Below are positions 9,354 through 20,910 of a stretch of 64,000 nucleotides of DNA, in pieces; the stretch's first letter is position 1; every line of letters begins with the position of its first letter. The notes under the pieces were generated by a model. The model made no database searches and was not told the DNA's origin. It worked only from the letters and a program-made list of their open reading frames with translations. The position numbers and the translations under genes were made by a program. The stretch covers positions 62,001 through 126,000 of the forward strand of contig DASWZN010000039.1 of NCBI GenBank assembly GCA_036404435.1, written 5' to 3'. This stretch comes from DASWZN01 sp036404435 (GTDB lineage: Bacteria > Acidobacteriota > Terriglobia > Bryobacterales > Bryobacteraceae).

Positions 9354-10370
9354 CTATCCCCATCGAATCAGGGTGGCAGCCCATGAATATCCGACCCCGA
9401 AGCCGACCAGCATGACAAGATGTCCGGGTTGGATTCGGCCTTCGTTCGCCGCTTGCTTCAAGGCAATGGGTATTGTGCAGGAAACGGTGTTTCCGCAGTG
9501 GCGCATACCCACAAAGAACTTCTCGACGGGTATTTTCAGCTTCTTCCTGAGGTGCTCCAACATATATCGATTCGCCTGGTGGAATACGTACAGATCGACG
9601 TCGCCGAGGTCCTTGCCCGCGCGCGCCAGGAGTTCATGCACCGCCTTGGGGACTGCCCGGAGGGTGAAGGCGAAGATCTCGGGCCCATTCATGTAGAGGT
9701 TTGCCTGAGTCCGCAGGTTGCCATCCGCATCGACGGTGGCCTCTTCGCCTGGGGGCGCCAACCGTTGCCTCATCCCACCGGTCGGCACGATCAGGTTCCC
9801 GGCGCCGGAGCCATCCGTCCCATACACGAAGGGGCCGATGAACCCGGCACCTTCGGGCGCGCCACGCACCAGGGTCGCCGCGCCGGCATCCCCAAACAGT
9901 GTGCGAACGCTCTTGTCGCGGGGATGAATGAACTTGCTGTACGTCTCGGCGGTCACCAGGAGGACATTCGTGGCCTGGCCGGTTTCAATGAGGGCTTGCG
10001 CCAGCCCGAGACCGTAAACGTACCCCGAACACCCGAGGTTGAAATCCAATGCCCCAGCGGAGGTCGGGACACCGAGACGCTGTTGCATCACGCAGGCGCT
10101 CGTCGGCAGGAAATGGTCCGGGCTCTGGGTGCAGAAGAGGAGGTAGTCGACGTCCGCGGGCTTGCAGACGCCGCTCTCAAACAACCGCTGTGCGGCGGCC
10201 GTTCCCAGATCGGACGAGCACTCGCCCTCGGCGGCGATCCAGCGCTCGGCGATGCCGGTCTTTTCCTCGATCTTCTCTACGCTCCACTCCGGGAACTCGG
10301 CCGCGAGTTGTCCGTTGGTCAGGCAGTGCTCCGGGAGGACGTATTCGATGGCTGCAACGGTTGCCTTCAT
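9354..10370 (-). CDS. 3-oxoacyl-ACP synthase III (KAS III, FabH-like)
   Basis: A 338-residue thiolase-fold condensing enzyme. Catalytic Cys is in LGCSGYVYGLGLA, His in YVFHQANRYM and Asn in GNTVSCTIPIAL, so the Cys-His-Asn triad is complete. The start at 10370 is set by AGGAGACGTC directly upstream; the frame is open further but the extra residues are shadow coding. Its place between an SDR and a GNAT protein, in an operon with its own ACP and sugar-nucleotide enzymes, argues for a specialised role in making an acyl group rather than for housekeeping fatty-acid synthesis. The same KAS III/SDR/ACP set is frequent in surface-polysaccharide clusters. Confidence 0.9.
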   Translation of the reverse strand: MKATVAAIEYVLPEHCLTNGQLAAEFPEWSVEKIEEKTGIAERWIAAEGECSSDLGTAAAQRLFESGVCKPADVDYLLFCTQSPDHFLPTSACVMQQRLGVPTSAGALDFNLGCSGYVYGLGLAQALIETGQATNVLLVTAETYSKFIHPRDKSVRTLFGDAGAATLVRGAPEGAGFIGPFVYGTDGSGAGNLIVPTGGMRQRLAPPGEEATVDADGNLRTQANLYMNGPEIFAFTLRAVPKAVHELLARAGKDLGDVDLYVFHQANRYMLEHLRKKLKIPVEKFFVGMRHCGNTVSCTIPIALKQAANEGRIQPGHLVMLVGFGVGYSWAATLIRWG

Positions 10371-10380
10371 GACGTCTCCT

Positions 10381-11139
10381 CTAATGCGCCGTGTAGCCGC
10401 CGTCCACCACCAGGACCGTGCCGGTAATCCAGCGGGCGGTCTCAGCCAAGAGAAAGGCGATAGCGTAAGCGACATCTCGAGGCTTGCCAACGCCGAGCAG
10501 ATGCCTGGATTCGATGTGAGAGCGCTGCTCCTCGGTCAGTGAACTCCAGAGTGCGGCAGTCATTTCCGTTTCCACATACCCCGGGGCAACGCAGTTGACT
10601 CTAATGTGTTCGAACGCCAGTTCCACGGCAAGCGCCCGGGTGACCGCGTTCACGGCTCCCTTGCTGGCGGCGTATGCGGCCACACCCGCTTGGCCGACCA
10701 AGCTCATTATCGAAGATAGAAGCACGACGCTACCGCTCTCCGCACACACACCCTTCTGGCGAAATCCTCTTGTCAGGCTGACGGCCGCGTCCAGATTGGT
10801 GCGCATCACCTCCTGGAGCACGGCAGATCCTAAAACCCGAAGAGGGCGGAGCCGTTGAATGCCCGCGCAGTGAACCAGCCCGTGCAGCGGTCCGGAGGAC
10901 GCGCCGATGCCCTTGAGCCAGTGCGGGATCTCATCGGTCGAAGACAGGTCGAACGGCTCCACTCGGTGGCCCTCGCCATTGAGGAGTCGCAGCGTCTCCG
11001 CAAGACGCTCCTGGTTGCGTCCCACCAAAATAACCCTCGCACCGAGGTGGCCGAGCAGAAGCGCGGTTTCGTGGCCGATCCCGGAAGAGGCGCCCGTGAC
11101 CAGGATGGTTCGTCCGGTCAGCTCCAAAGGATTCGTCAT
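10381..11139 (-). CDS. Short-chain dehydrogenase/reductase (FabG-like)
   Basis: A classical SDR of about 252 residues: cofactor motif TGASSGIG, a VHCAGI segment in the NAG-motif position, catalytic Ser in VVLLSSIMS, YAASK for Tyr and Lys, and a C-terminal GTVLVVDGGYTAH. In this operon it probably reduces a 3-oxoacyl chain held on the ACP made by the KAS III. The ATG at 11139 gives MTNPLELTGRTILVTG. A GTG at 11154 only 3 bp after the ACP stop codon is an alternative that would tighten translational coupling. Only 10 bp separate it from the KAS III gene. Confidence 0.9.
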   Translation of the reverse strand: MTNPLELTGRTILVTGASSGIGHETALLLGHLGARVILVGRNQERLAETLRLLNGEGHRVEPFDLSSTDEIPHWLKGIGASSGPLHGLVHCAGIQRLRPLRVLGSAVLQEVMRTNLDAAVSLTRGFRQKGVCAESGSVVLLSSIMSLVGQAGVAAYAASKGAVNAVTRALAVELAFEHIRVNCVAPGYVETEMTAALWSSLTEEQRSHIESRHLLGVGKPRDVAYAIAFLLAETARWITGTVLVVDGGYTAH

Positions 11140-11157
11140 GGCAGGATCGCGCACAAA

Positions 11158-11403
11158 CTAGCCACGAATCTCCGGGGAGATTCGATCGCCGAACAACCCC
11201 AGCAGGTCGTTGACACTTTGACATGCGGCCATTTTTCGGGGCTCCAGGCTTAAGCCGAACTTCTCATCCGCCATCGCAAGGACGGCGACGGCAGCCAGAG
11301 AATTCCAGCCATCGAAACTGTCCAGGGAATCGGAGCCTTTCATCGTGCCCGGCTCGAGCTCTAGAAGCTCATCGAGCAACAGCAGAAGCTCGCTTCTTTC
11401 CAA
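11158..11403 (-). CDS. Acyl carrier protein
   Basis: An 81-residue carrier protein. DSFDGWNSLAAVAVLAMAD corresponds to the helix II region, with the serine in GWNSLA replacing the usual DSL phosphopantetheine site. It starts at TTG (11403) behind a very strong AGGAGG site, which decides the start. It sits between the deacetylase (15 bp upstream) and the SDR. It should carry the acyl intermediate of this pathway after activation by a phosphopantetheinyl transferase encoded elsewhere. Confidence 0.85.
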   Translation of the reverse strand: MERSELLLLLDELLELEPGTMKGSDSLDSFDGWNSLAAVAVLAMADEKFGLSLEPRKMAACQSVNDLLGLFGDRISPEIRG

Positions 11404-11418
11404 GAGTTCCTCCTCTGT

Positions 11419-12428
11419 CTACATTAGTCTACATCTGAAGTCGTGCGCGCCCCGCCGGATGCGGTCGGTGAGCCAGCGGCGTTCCAGGCTTCGCCGCTCG
11501 GCCGGTTGTATCTGCCGGACCCCGTGGATGGATTCCAGGTAGCCGAGCAGCGTCGAGACCGGAACGAACCAGCCGTTCTTGCGGCTGAGACGCGTCATCA
11601 ACTCCTGAAAGCGTGGACGGAGCTCCCGGCTGTTGACGAACCGGTATCCGAAGTGTGTGTACATGATGCAGGCTCCGCCTTCTTCCTCTAGCCGGTCTTG
11701 GTTCGCCTCGGCAATGGTCTCGACGAACTCGTCGCCTGTCTTGCCCTCGGCGCCCGCGAACCAAGCCCTGACGTAAGGCCGCGCCGGATCGTGATAGGGC
11801 ATCCAGGGACACGCGCGGAGCGTGTCGATGTCGCTGTAAACGAAATTTCGGCAGTAGTGGATGTCCGCCCGGCACAGGTCGCCCCAGAAATAGGGGCTGC
11901 CCGGCCGGTGGCCAAGGAAGCGGCCTCTGTTGCGCCCGAGCGTCGCGGCCTGATACAGGCACCGTGACAGTCCGCTCAAGCGGTCCGGTCCCCAGTAAAT
12001 CGCCTCAGCATTGCCGGCGTGATTCGACATCGAGGACGGAGAGCAGCCGAAGTATGTCTTGAAAGTCTCGAGCGAGCGCTCCGTGCGCTCGCGCGTCGAG
12101 CTGTGCAGGGTCGCGTTGTGGTATCCGATCTCGAAGCCGAGCTGCTGAAACTCCGCGAGCCGCGCCCGGTAGCCGTCGTTGGCGCAGGTCTCTGCGGGTT
12201 CGTCATGCGGATCCGTCGGGCCCTCCGGCCAGGCCCCGATCGTCGTCCGGAAGCCGGCATCGCGGAGGAACGAGTACACGACCTCCCACTGCTCAAGGCT
12301 CTGCCCGTCAGGATCGTCAAAAGCGGTGAACGCAAAGGTCTTTCCGTCCGGCCAGCGAATGCGTTCCGACGGCGTTGCCGGCCCTCCTTCCCGAGCATTC
12401 GATTCTACTGCACGTCCGCGCGGCGTGT

Positions 12429-12432
<4 letters not shown>
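11419..12432 (-). CDS. NodB-like polysaccharide deacetylase family protein
   Basis: A 337-residue protein with the layout of a polysaccharide deacetylase: FTAFDDPDGQSLEQWEVVYSFLRDAGFRTTIG at the start, then LGFEIGYHNATLHS in place of the metal-binding HxxxH, and YWGDLCRADIHYCRNFVY later. The first two aspartates (FDDPDG) fit the catalytic/metal aspartates. A GTG at 12432 overlaps the upstream stop codon as GTGA and is preceded by GGGAG, so the long upstream extension of the frame was rejected. Likely substrate is an N-acetylated sugar or glycolipid; de-N-acetylation would create the amine that the terminal GNAT-like enzyme could re-acylate. Confidence 0.75.
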
Positions 12433-15752
<3,320 letters not shown>

Positions 15753-15762
15753 GGGCTGGTCC

Positions 15763-16605
15763 TCAACTCGCCGCTTCCATGGTGCGCGACGCGAGCAGCT
15801 CGACGAGCTGCGCCAGCACCTCGCTGCGGTCGCGCCCGGCCAGCGCCAGCGCGATCTGCGCCGCCAGCAGGCCGTATTTCACGCCCAGGTCGTAGCGCCG
15901 CCCTTCTACCTGGAGCGCTAGATACTGCTCGTGCGCCGCCAATTCCGCCAGCGCGCTCGAAAGCGTCACGCCGGGCCGCGATTCGGCGAGCTGTCTTGCG
16001 AGGATGTCCATGATGGACGGCGTGAGCACGTGCATACCAAAGAAGCAGAGGTAATATCCCGCCCGCAGGCCGGGGACCATGACCTGCTGTTCGGCCTCCG
16101 TCGGCGTGGGTTTCTCGAGGACCCGTTCGATGCGGTAGAGGTCCGGGCGCCCGGCGACGCGCTGGCCGCCAACCGTGCCGTAATGCGGCAGCAGGCTCTC
16201 GCGCGTAGGCTGCACGGCCGAGACCGCGCAGGATTCGGCTTGCGCCACTTCGACCAGGTGTTTGGCGCCCTCGCTGCCGGTGTGGAGGTGGTCGCCCACC
16301 AGGTGCAGAAACGAACTCTGGTTCGTGAAGTCCCGGGCCGCGTATACGGCGTGAGCGTAACCGAGCGGCTCGGTCTGCGGCAGGAAGCGGATTCGACCCG
16401 CCTGGTCGCCGGCGGCCTTGGCATATGCGGGCTCGTCGCCAGGACAGACAACGACGCAGATCTCCTCGACGCCGGCGGCCAGGACTTCATCGACGATGAT
16501 GCGCAGGACCGGCTTTTCGACGCCATCGCGGTCGATCAGGGTCTGGAGCGGCAGCGTCCGCTGGTTGCGGCCCGCGGCAGTGATGACTGCTTTTTGGATT
16601 CTCAT
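15763..16605 (-). CDS. GalU-like nucleotidyltransferase
   Basis: A 280-residue GT-A-type nucleotidyltransferase, close to UTP-glucose-1-phosphate uridylyltransferases: KAVITAAGRNQRTLPLQTL (the signature loop, with RNQRTLP in place of GxGTRxLP), LRIIVDEVLAAGVEEICVVV, LGYAHAVYAARDF, FLHLVGDHLH and EVEGRRYDLGVKYGLLAAQIALA. It is the first gene of the operon and ends 10 bp before the kinase/pyrophosphorylase fusion. The loop lacks the usual GTR, so the activity and preferred sugar may differ from GalU. Confidence 0.8.
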   Translation of the reverse strand: MRIQKAVITAAGRNQRTLPLQTLIDRDGVEKPVLRIIVDEVLAAGVEEICVVVCPGDEPAYAKAAGDQAGRIRFLPQTEPLGYAHAVYAARDFTNQSSFLHLVGDHLHTGSEGAKHLVEVAQAESCAVSAVQPTRESLLPHYGTVGGQRVAGRPDLYRIERVLEKPTPTEAEQQVMVPGLRAGYYLCFFGMHVLTPSIMDILARQLAESRPGVTLSSALAELAAHEQYLALQVEGRRYDLGVKYGLLAAQIALALAGRDRSEVLAQLVELLASRTMEAAS

Positions 16606-17173
16606 AGGCGCTGTGGCTCAATGATAACCGAGAGGGGGGCGGGATGGGAGGGAAGGGCGGGTCGGGGTCGCGTCGCCGTGCGTGTACAAAACGAACCCAA
16701 TAAGCCCAATGGTGTCAACGGAAGCCTCGTGCATTCGAAGCCAATTTGGGCAGCAAGAGCCAACGGGCTGGATAGCATTAGATTGGACCGGGGCCAGCGC
16801 GTGGCTTTGCCTCCGATGGGAACATAGCACGGGCGGGAACGGGAGAAGGGAGAGCAGCGGGGCAACTGCATGAGGCTAGGCGAGAAGGAACTTGTGATGA
16901 GGGCGTCACTGAGAAAGCTCGCATCGGCTGGGCGGCGTCCAACCACTCTTCCGTTGCGCGGACGCGTTCGAACCATCGGCGCAGGTGGCCGATCGAGGCC
17001 GGCTTTCAATTACACACAGGTGGAGTGCCCGAAACGAAGACCGGTCTGGGTGTGTGGCAGACCTCGGGCGCGGCCGCGCCGAGTAGGTTCCGGGGGGCGC
17101 GGCCGCGGGGTTGGGGGACACTAAGCGGGATGAGGCTCGCCAACGTGTGATCGTAACGGGCTGATGGGGGAAG
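16606..17173. other. Non-coding stretch with GC-rich palindromes
   Basis: No frame here has a convincing ribosome site or family match. Two copies of a palindrome are seen, GGCGCGGCCGCGCC at 17067-17080 and GGCGCGGCCGCG at 17096-17107, 29 bp apart. They lie downstream of the BlaR-type operon and could form strong hairpins. The stretch upstream of the acyl-sugar operon (16606-16700) should hold that operon's promoter, but I cannot pick out clear boxes. Confidence 0.5.
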
Positions 17174-18058
17174 CTAGCGGCCGGATGGGCGCACGGGCAG
17201 ACGGATCTCGGTCTTGGAGACGTCGAGCCACACCTCCATGGCGGGTCCGGAGGTCAGGTAACCATGGCCGGTTATCCAGTCGCCGAGCTGCAACCATGGG
17301 CCTGCGGTGTCGCGGCCAGGCACGACGGCAAAGGCCACCGTCGTGGGCGCGTAATCCTGCTTCTGGAAGGGCGCCGTGGCAGCGCCCGAGCCGCGAGCGA
17401 CGGGCAGGCCGACTTCCCAGCGAAGCTGGCTCTCGGGGACGGTCCCGGGCGAGTTGTAGTATCGCCCGAAGGGCGGCCCCGCGATCTCGATTCCGGCCGA
17501 TTTGAGATACTCGATCAGACGTGCGATGGCTTCGGTGTGCTGCTGGTAGCTGCCGGTCATGGGCAACACGACGGCGGTTTGCGCGGGCGCCTCTTTCACA
17601 GCGAACGCAGCCTGCGGCGCTTCCGGCGAAACCGGGACGCCGAGGTCACGATAGATCTGCCATTGGCCGGCGGTATTTTTCCACACCGTCATGTAGCGGG
17701 AAACGCCCATCACGGCGCCGGAGCGGTCGAGGAACGTGGCCCGGCCGGTCTCGACTGCGATGCCGTCGCCGGCCACGAACTCCTGCTCGTCACTGCGGAA
17801 GTCGCCGAGGATTGGCAACACCGCCGCTATGTAAGCGCGGATCGCCTCGCGTCCCTCGACGACCTTGTTGGCCATGGTGAGGCGGGCGTCCGGCGTGTAC
17901 ATTTGAGTCAGCCGTTCCGCGTCGTTGTCTTTGATGGCGCGCCGCATCTGGTCCAGCGCGCCGCGGATGCCGGCTTCGGGATTCGGCTGCGCGAGTAAAG
18001 CGGCAGCCGATAAGATCATTGCACTGGCGAGGCAGAGCCCCGCTCGAGTGGTTTTCAT
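17174..18058 (-). CDS. Exported SnoaL-like protein with GyrI-type effector-binding domain
   Basis: A 294-residue protein with a signal peptide (MKTTRAGLCLASAMILSAAALLAQ), an N-terminal SnoaL/DUF4440-type domain (about 28-145, ending YMTVWKNTAGQWQIYRDLG) and a C-terminal half resembling GyrI-like small-molecule-binding domains (VVLPMTGSYQQHTEAIARLIEYLKSAGIEIAGPPFGRYYNSP). Its SnoaL domain is clearly paralogous to the one fused to the end of the upstream M56 protease. The ATG overlaps that gene's stop as ATGA behind a GGAGA site. A role in ligand sensing or detoxification within this regulatory operon is an inference. Confidence 0.75.
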   Translation of the reverse strand: MKTTRAGLCLASAMILSAAALLAQPNPEAGIRGALDQMRRAIKDNDAERLTQMYTPDARLTMANKVVEGREAIRAYIAAVLPILGDFRSDEQEFVAGDGIAVETGRATFLDRSGAVMGVSRYMTVWKNTAGQWQIYRDLGVPVSPEAPQAAFAVKEAPAQTAVVLPMTGSYQQHTEAIARLIEYLKSAGIEIAGPPFGRYYNSPGTVPESQLRWEVGLPVARGSGAATAPFQKQDYAPTTVAFAVVPGRDTAGPWLQLGDWITGHGYLTSGPAMEVWLDVSKTEIRLPVRPSGR

Positions 18059-19482
18059 CGTTGTTCTCCTTGGGGCGCACCGAAGTTTCGGTGGATGCGC
18101 CATTCACCGTTTTCCTTCTTCCACAGAGTCATGTACTGAACGTTCAAACCGACGCCGCCGCCGGAGCGCCAGAAAGTGGCGCGGCCGGCTTCGCAGAGCA
18201 TTTCGCCGACCGGATACATCTCGACCGCCTGGAGGTCCACGTCGACCACGCCCTGGCCGATCAGCGTCTGCAGCACATCCGAAACGCCGCGGCGGCCGCG
18301 GGCCGGGTGGGCGTTCGGCAGGACCAGCAAGGCGTCGCTGGTGTAGAAGCGGGCCATAGCGGCCGCATCGCCATTGCGCAGGGCGGCGCGCCAGGATGCT
18401 TCGGCGGTCAGGATGGAGGTTCGCGTGTCCGCAATGTCGATGGCTGACAGCGGCTTGGGGGCGAAGCTCAGCGACGCGGTCGGCAGGACCAAGGCCAGCG
18501 CCACGGCCGCTCCGGCGACGACGACGGGCTTGCGAACCCCGTGCCGCTGCCTCTTGGGATCGAGCACGGCGAGCAGGCGGCCGGAGATCTGGGAACGGCG
18601 GGCCATGGCGGGGCTCACGCGCGAAGTGGTCCAATCGGCCCCGAGGGAGCGGGCAATATCGAGCAGACCGTGGGCGTAGTCGGAGGGGCGGGCGCCGTTG
18701 CCGAGCACGAGGTCGTCGCAGGCGCGCTCCCTTTCGACCAGCATCTGGCGTGCCGCCCACCAGACTAGCGGATTGAACCAATACAGCACGCAGGCCAGGG
18801 TGCTGAGGGCCTGGGTAGCAACGTCCCAGCGCTTGACGTGCGCGATCTCGTGCACGAGGACGTGCCGCAGGCGGTCTTCGTCCCAACTCACGGCCTCGGC
18901 GGGGAGAAGCACGACCGGCCGCCACAGACCCCAGGTCATCGGTGTGGATGCGCGATCGCTCCAACGCAGGCGGAAGCGGCGGCGCGGCACGGTCAGGTCG
19001 TGCGCGGTGGTCTCGGCGAACCCGGCGATGCGCGCGTCGTCAACCGCGCGGGCACTATGCGCCACGCGCGCGAGGTGCGCCGCTCCCGCGGCGAAGAAGA
19101 TTGCCAGGACGCAGGTCCCGAAAGCCCAAGTGGCGACGGCCCAGGGCCAGTAGTCGGCCGGCCGATGGGGCGGAGGGGCGGGCTCGCGCGGCGGCGTGCC
19201 CGGAACGTTCGGGATCGCTGCGGGCGGCGTGGCAGCGGGCGTAAATGGAAGCTCGGACGGAGACCAGACCGCCGGTGCGACGCGCACATGCCAGTCCGGC
19301 AGGACCCTGGAGAGCGGAGGCGCGAGCAGCAGGCTCACGACGCCCGCGGCCCAGACCAGGTGACGGACGGCCGCGGAGCTGCGCCGTAAGATGAGTGCGA
19401 CCGCGCCGGCAATCAGGAGTAGAAGGCTGGTCCTGGCAGTGGTCTCGACGAGGAACCAGCCCCAGGCCGCCGCGCCGCTCAT
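18055..19482 (-). CDS. BlaR1-like M56 membrane metalloprotease with C-terminal SnoaL-like domain
   Basis: A 475-residue protein: several N-terminal transmembrane segments (TSLLLLIAGAVALIL, LVWAAGVVSLLLA, WAVATWAFGTCVLAIFFAAGAAHLA), the M56 zinc motif VLVHEIAHVKRWD with downstream ERERACDDLVL, another membrane segment near 330, and a periplasmic SnoaL/DUF4440 domain (about 362-470). BlaR1 and MecR1 carry a beta-lactam-binding domain at this end; here it is replaced by a SnoaL fold, so the inducing ligand should be different. By family precedent the protease would relieve repression by the BlaI-like protein encoded 4 bp upstream (ATGA overlap). Confidence 0.85.
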   Translation of the reverse strand: MSGAAAWGWFLVETTARTSLLLLIAGAVALILRRSSAAVRHLVWAAGVVSLLLAPPLSRVLPDWHVRVAPAVWSPSELPFTPAATPPAAIPNVPGTPPREPAPPPHRPADYWPWAVATWAFGTCVLAIFFAAGAAHLARVAHSARAVDDARIAGFAETTAHDLTVPRRRFRLRWSDRASTPMTWGLWRPVVLLPAEAVSWDEDRLRHVLVHEIAHVKRWDVATQALSTLACVLYWFNPLVWWAARQMLVERERACDDLVLGNGARPSDYAHGLLDIARSLGADWTTSRVSPAMARRSQISGRLLAVLDPKRQRHGVRKPVVVAGAAVALALVLPTASLSFAPKPLSAIDIADTRTSILTAEASWRAALRNGDAAAMARFYTSDALLVLPNAHPARGRRGVSDVLQTLIGQGVVDVDLQAVEMYPVGEMLCEAGRATFWRSGGGVGLNVQYMTLWKKENGEWRIHRNFGAPQGEQR

Positions 19483-19868
19483 CGTCCTTCTCCGCGGGCG
19501 CGATCGATGAGGGTGGAAAGCTTGTCGAGTTCCTCGGGCGTGAGATCGCCGGCGCGCTTGTCGAGGAGGGCAGCGAGCAGCTTCTCGCGGGAGCCCTCGA
19601 AGAGGTCATTGAGGAGCGTGCGCAAGGCCGAGTGCCGGGCCTTTTCGCGGGGCACGCGCGTTTCATACACATAGCGGGCTCCGTCCTGGGTGTGCTTGAC
19701 GAACCCCTTCTCCTCGAGGATGCGCAGCAAGGCGCGCACGGCCGAGTAACCGGGGGGATCGGGCAGACCTTCGAGCACCTCGGCGGCTGTAGCTTTGCCG
19801 CGGCGATAGAGGGCCTGCATGATCTGGCGTTCGCGGCGGCTGAGCCGGGCTTGAGAAGTATCGTCCAT
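19479..19868 (-). CDS. BlaI/MecI-family repressor
   Basis: A 129-residue BlaI/MecI/CopY-type winged-helix repressor (LSRRERQIMQALYRRGKATAAEVLEGLPDPPGYSAVRALLRILEEKGFV) with the C-terminal dimerisation and cleavage region. The ATG at 19868 follows AAGGTG; a GTG three codons upstream is possible. It is the first gene of a three-gene operon with the M56 protease and an exported SnoaL protein, all joined by ATGA overlaps. Two perfect dyads in its promoter are the probable operators, so the operon should be autorepressed. Confidence 0.93.
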   Translation of the reverse strand: MDDTSQARLSRRERQIMQALYRRGKATAAEVLEGLPDPPGYSAVRALLRILEEKGFVKHTQDGARYVYETRVPREKARHSALRTLLNDLFEGSREKLLAALLDKRAGDLTPEELDKLSTLIDRARGEGR

Positions 19869-19882
19869 TGTTGGCACCTTGA

Positions 19883-19937
19883 TGCTAAATGTTTAGCACT
19901 ATGCTAAGAAATTAGCACTAAGCTTTGGGCTTGTCAA
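19883..19937 (-). promoter_or_regulatory. Promoter and double operator of the BlaI-type operon
   Basis: On the minus strand TTGACA (19937-19932), 17 bp, TAATTT (19914-19909) forms a good sigma-70 promoter. Two perfect inverted repeats lie across and just after it: TGCTAA-GAAA-TTAGCA (19902-19917) covers the -10, and TGCTAA-ATGT-TTAGCA (19883-19898) covers the start of the transcript. Centres are 19 bp apart. Size, symmetry and spacing resemble BlaI/MecI operators, although the half-site differs from the TACA/TGTA of those proteins. Confidence 0.85.
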
Positions 19938-20097
19938 GAGGGAAGTTGGAATTCCGTGAGGTTAAGGGTGGCGATGACGCAGTAGCCTGTCGAGCGCCGG
20001 AGGTGACGGAGGAGTCCGGAGCACCTCACCCAATCACTACCAGTTGTTGCTCCGCTTCCGGAGGCAGCGCACGGAGGGTATCGGTTCCACGCACTCC

Positions 20098-20907
20098 TCA
20101 GAAGTGGAACCCGCCGCCGCAGATGAGCACTTCGCCGGTCACGTAGTCGGAGAGCGGGGAGCAGAAGAAGAGCACTGCGCCGGCGGCCTCGTCGGGCGTG
20201 CCGAGGCGGCCGAGCGGCGTGGCCTGGCGGGCGGCTTCGAGGGCCTTCGGCTGCACGCCCAGGGCGATCTGGTGCCCGAGAATCTCCACCGGCCTCGCCA
20301 ACGGCTGCACCAAGCGCGTCTCGATCAGCCCGAAGCCGACGGCGTTCACGTTGACGTTGTAGCGGCCCCACTCCTTGGCCAGCGTCCTGGTCAATCCGAT
20401 CACGGCCGATTTGCCCGATGCGTAGCCGCTCTGGCCGGCGTTGCCGTCGGTGCCCGAAATGGAGGTGATGTTCACCACCTTCCGCATCGCGCGGCGGCCC
20501 TCCGCGGTTTCCTTCTTGGCTGTCTCGCGCAGCCAGCCCGAAGCCGCGCGCAGAATGCGGAACGGCGCCACCACGTGGATATCGAGCATGGCCTGGAACT
20601 GTTCGTCGGTGGTCTTCTGAATGACGCTGTCCCAGGTGTACCCGGCGTTGTTCACGATGATGTCGATCGCCCCGAACTGATCGAGCATGGCGGCGACGAG
20701 CTGCTCGGGGAAACCCGGCTTCGTGACGTCGCCCGCGAGATGCTTCGCGCGCGGCAGTGCGGAAGCGGCTTCGCGCGCGGCGTCCTCATCCAGGTCGTTG
20801 ATGAGAACGGAAGCGCCGGCGCCGGCGAGCCGGGCGGCAATGGCGCGCCCGATGCCCCGCGCCGCTCCGGTGACAAGCGCGCCCTTACCCTCTAGCGTGA
20901 ATGGCAC
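20098..20907 (-). CDS. Short-chain dehydrogenase/reductase
   Basis: A 269-residue classical SDR: TGAARGIG cofactor loop, VNNAGY, Ser in ITSISG, YASGK for Tyr and Lys, GEVLICGGGFHF at the end. An insertion before the active site (WLRETAKKETAEGRRAMRK) is typical of some 3-oxoacyl-ACP-reductase-like SDRs acting on larger substrates. It starts at GTG (20907) behind GAGGGG, 3 bp after the methyltransferase stop codon, so the two are cotranscribed. Substrate unknown. Confidence 0.88.
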   Translation of the reverse strand: MPFTLEGKGALVTGAARGIGRAIAARLAGAGASVLINDLDEDAAREAASALPRAKHLAGDVTKPGFPEQLVAAMLDQFGAIDIIVNNAGYTWDSVIQKTTDEQFQAMLDIHVVAPFRILRAASGWLRETAKKETAEGRRAMRKVVNITSISGTDGNAGQSGYASGKSAVIGLTRTLAKEWGRYNVNVNAVGFGLIETRLVQPLARPVEILGHQIALGVQPKALEAARQATPLGRLGTPDEAAGAVLFFCSPLSDYVTGEVLICGGGFHF

Positions 20908-20910
20908 ACA

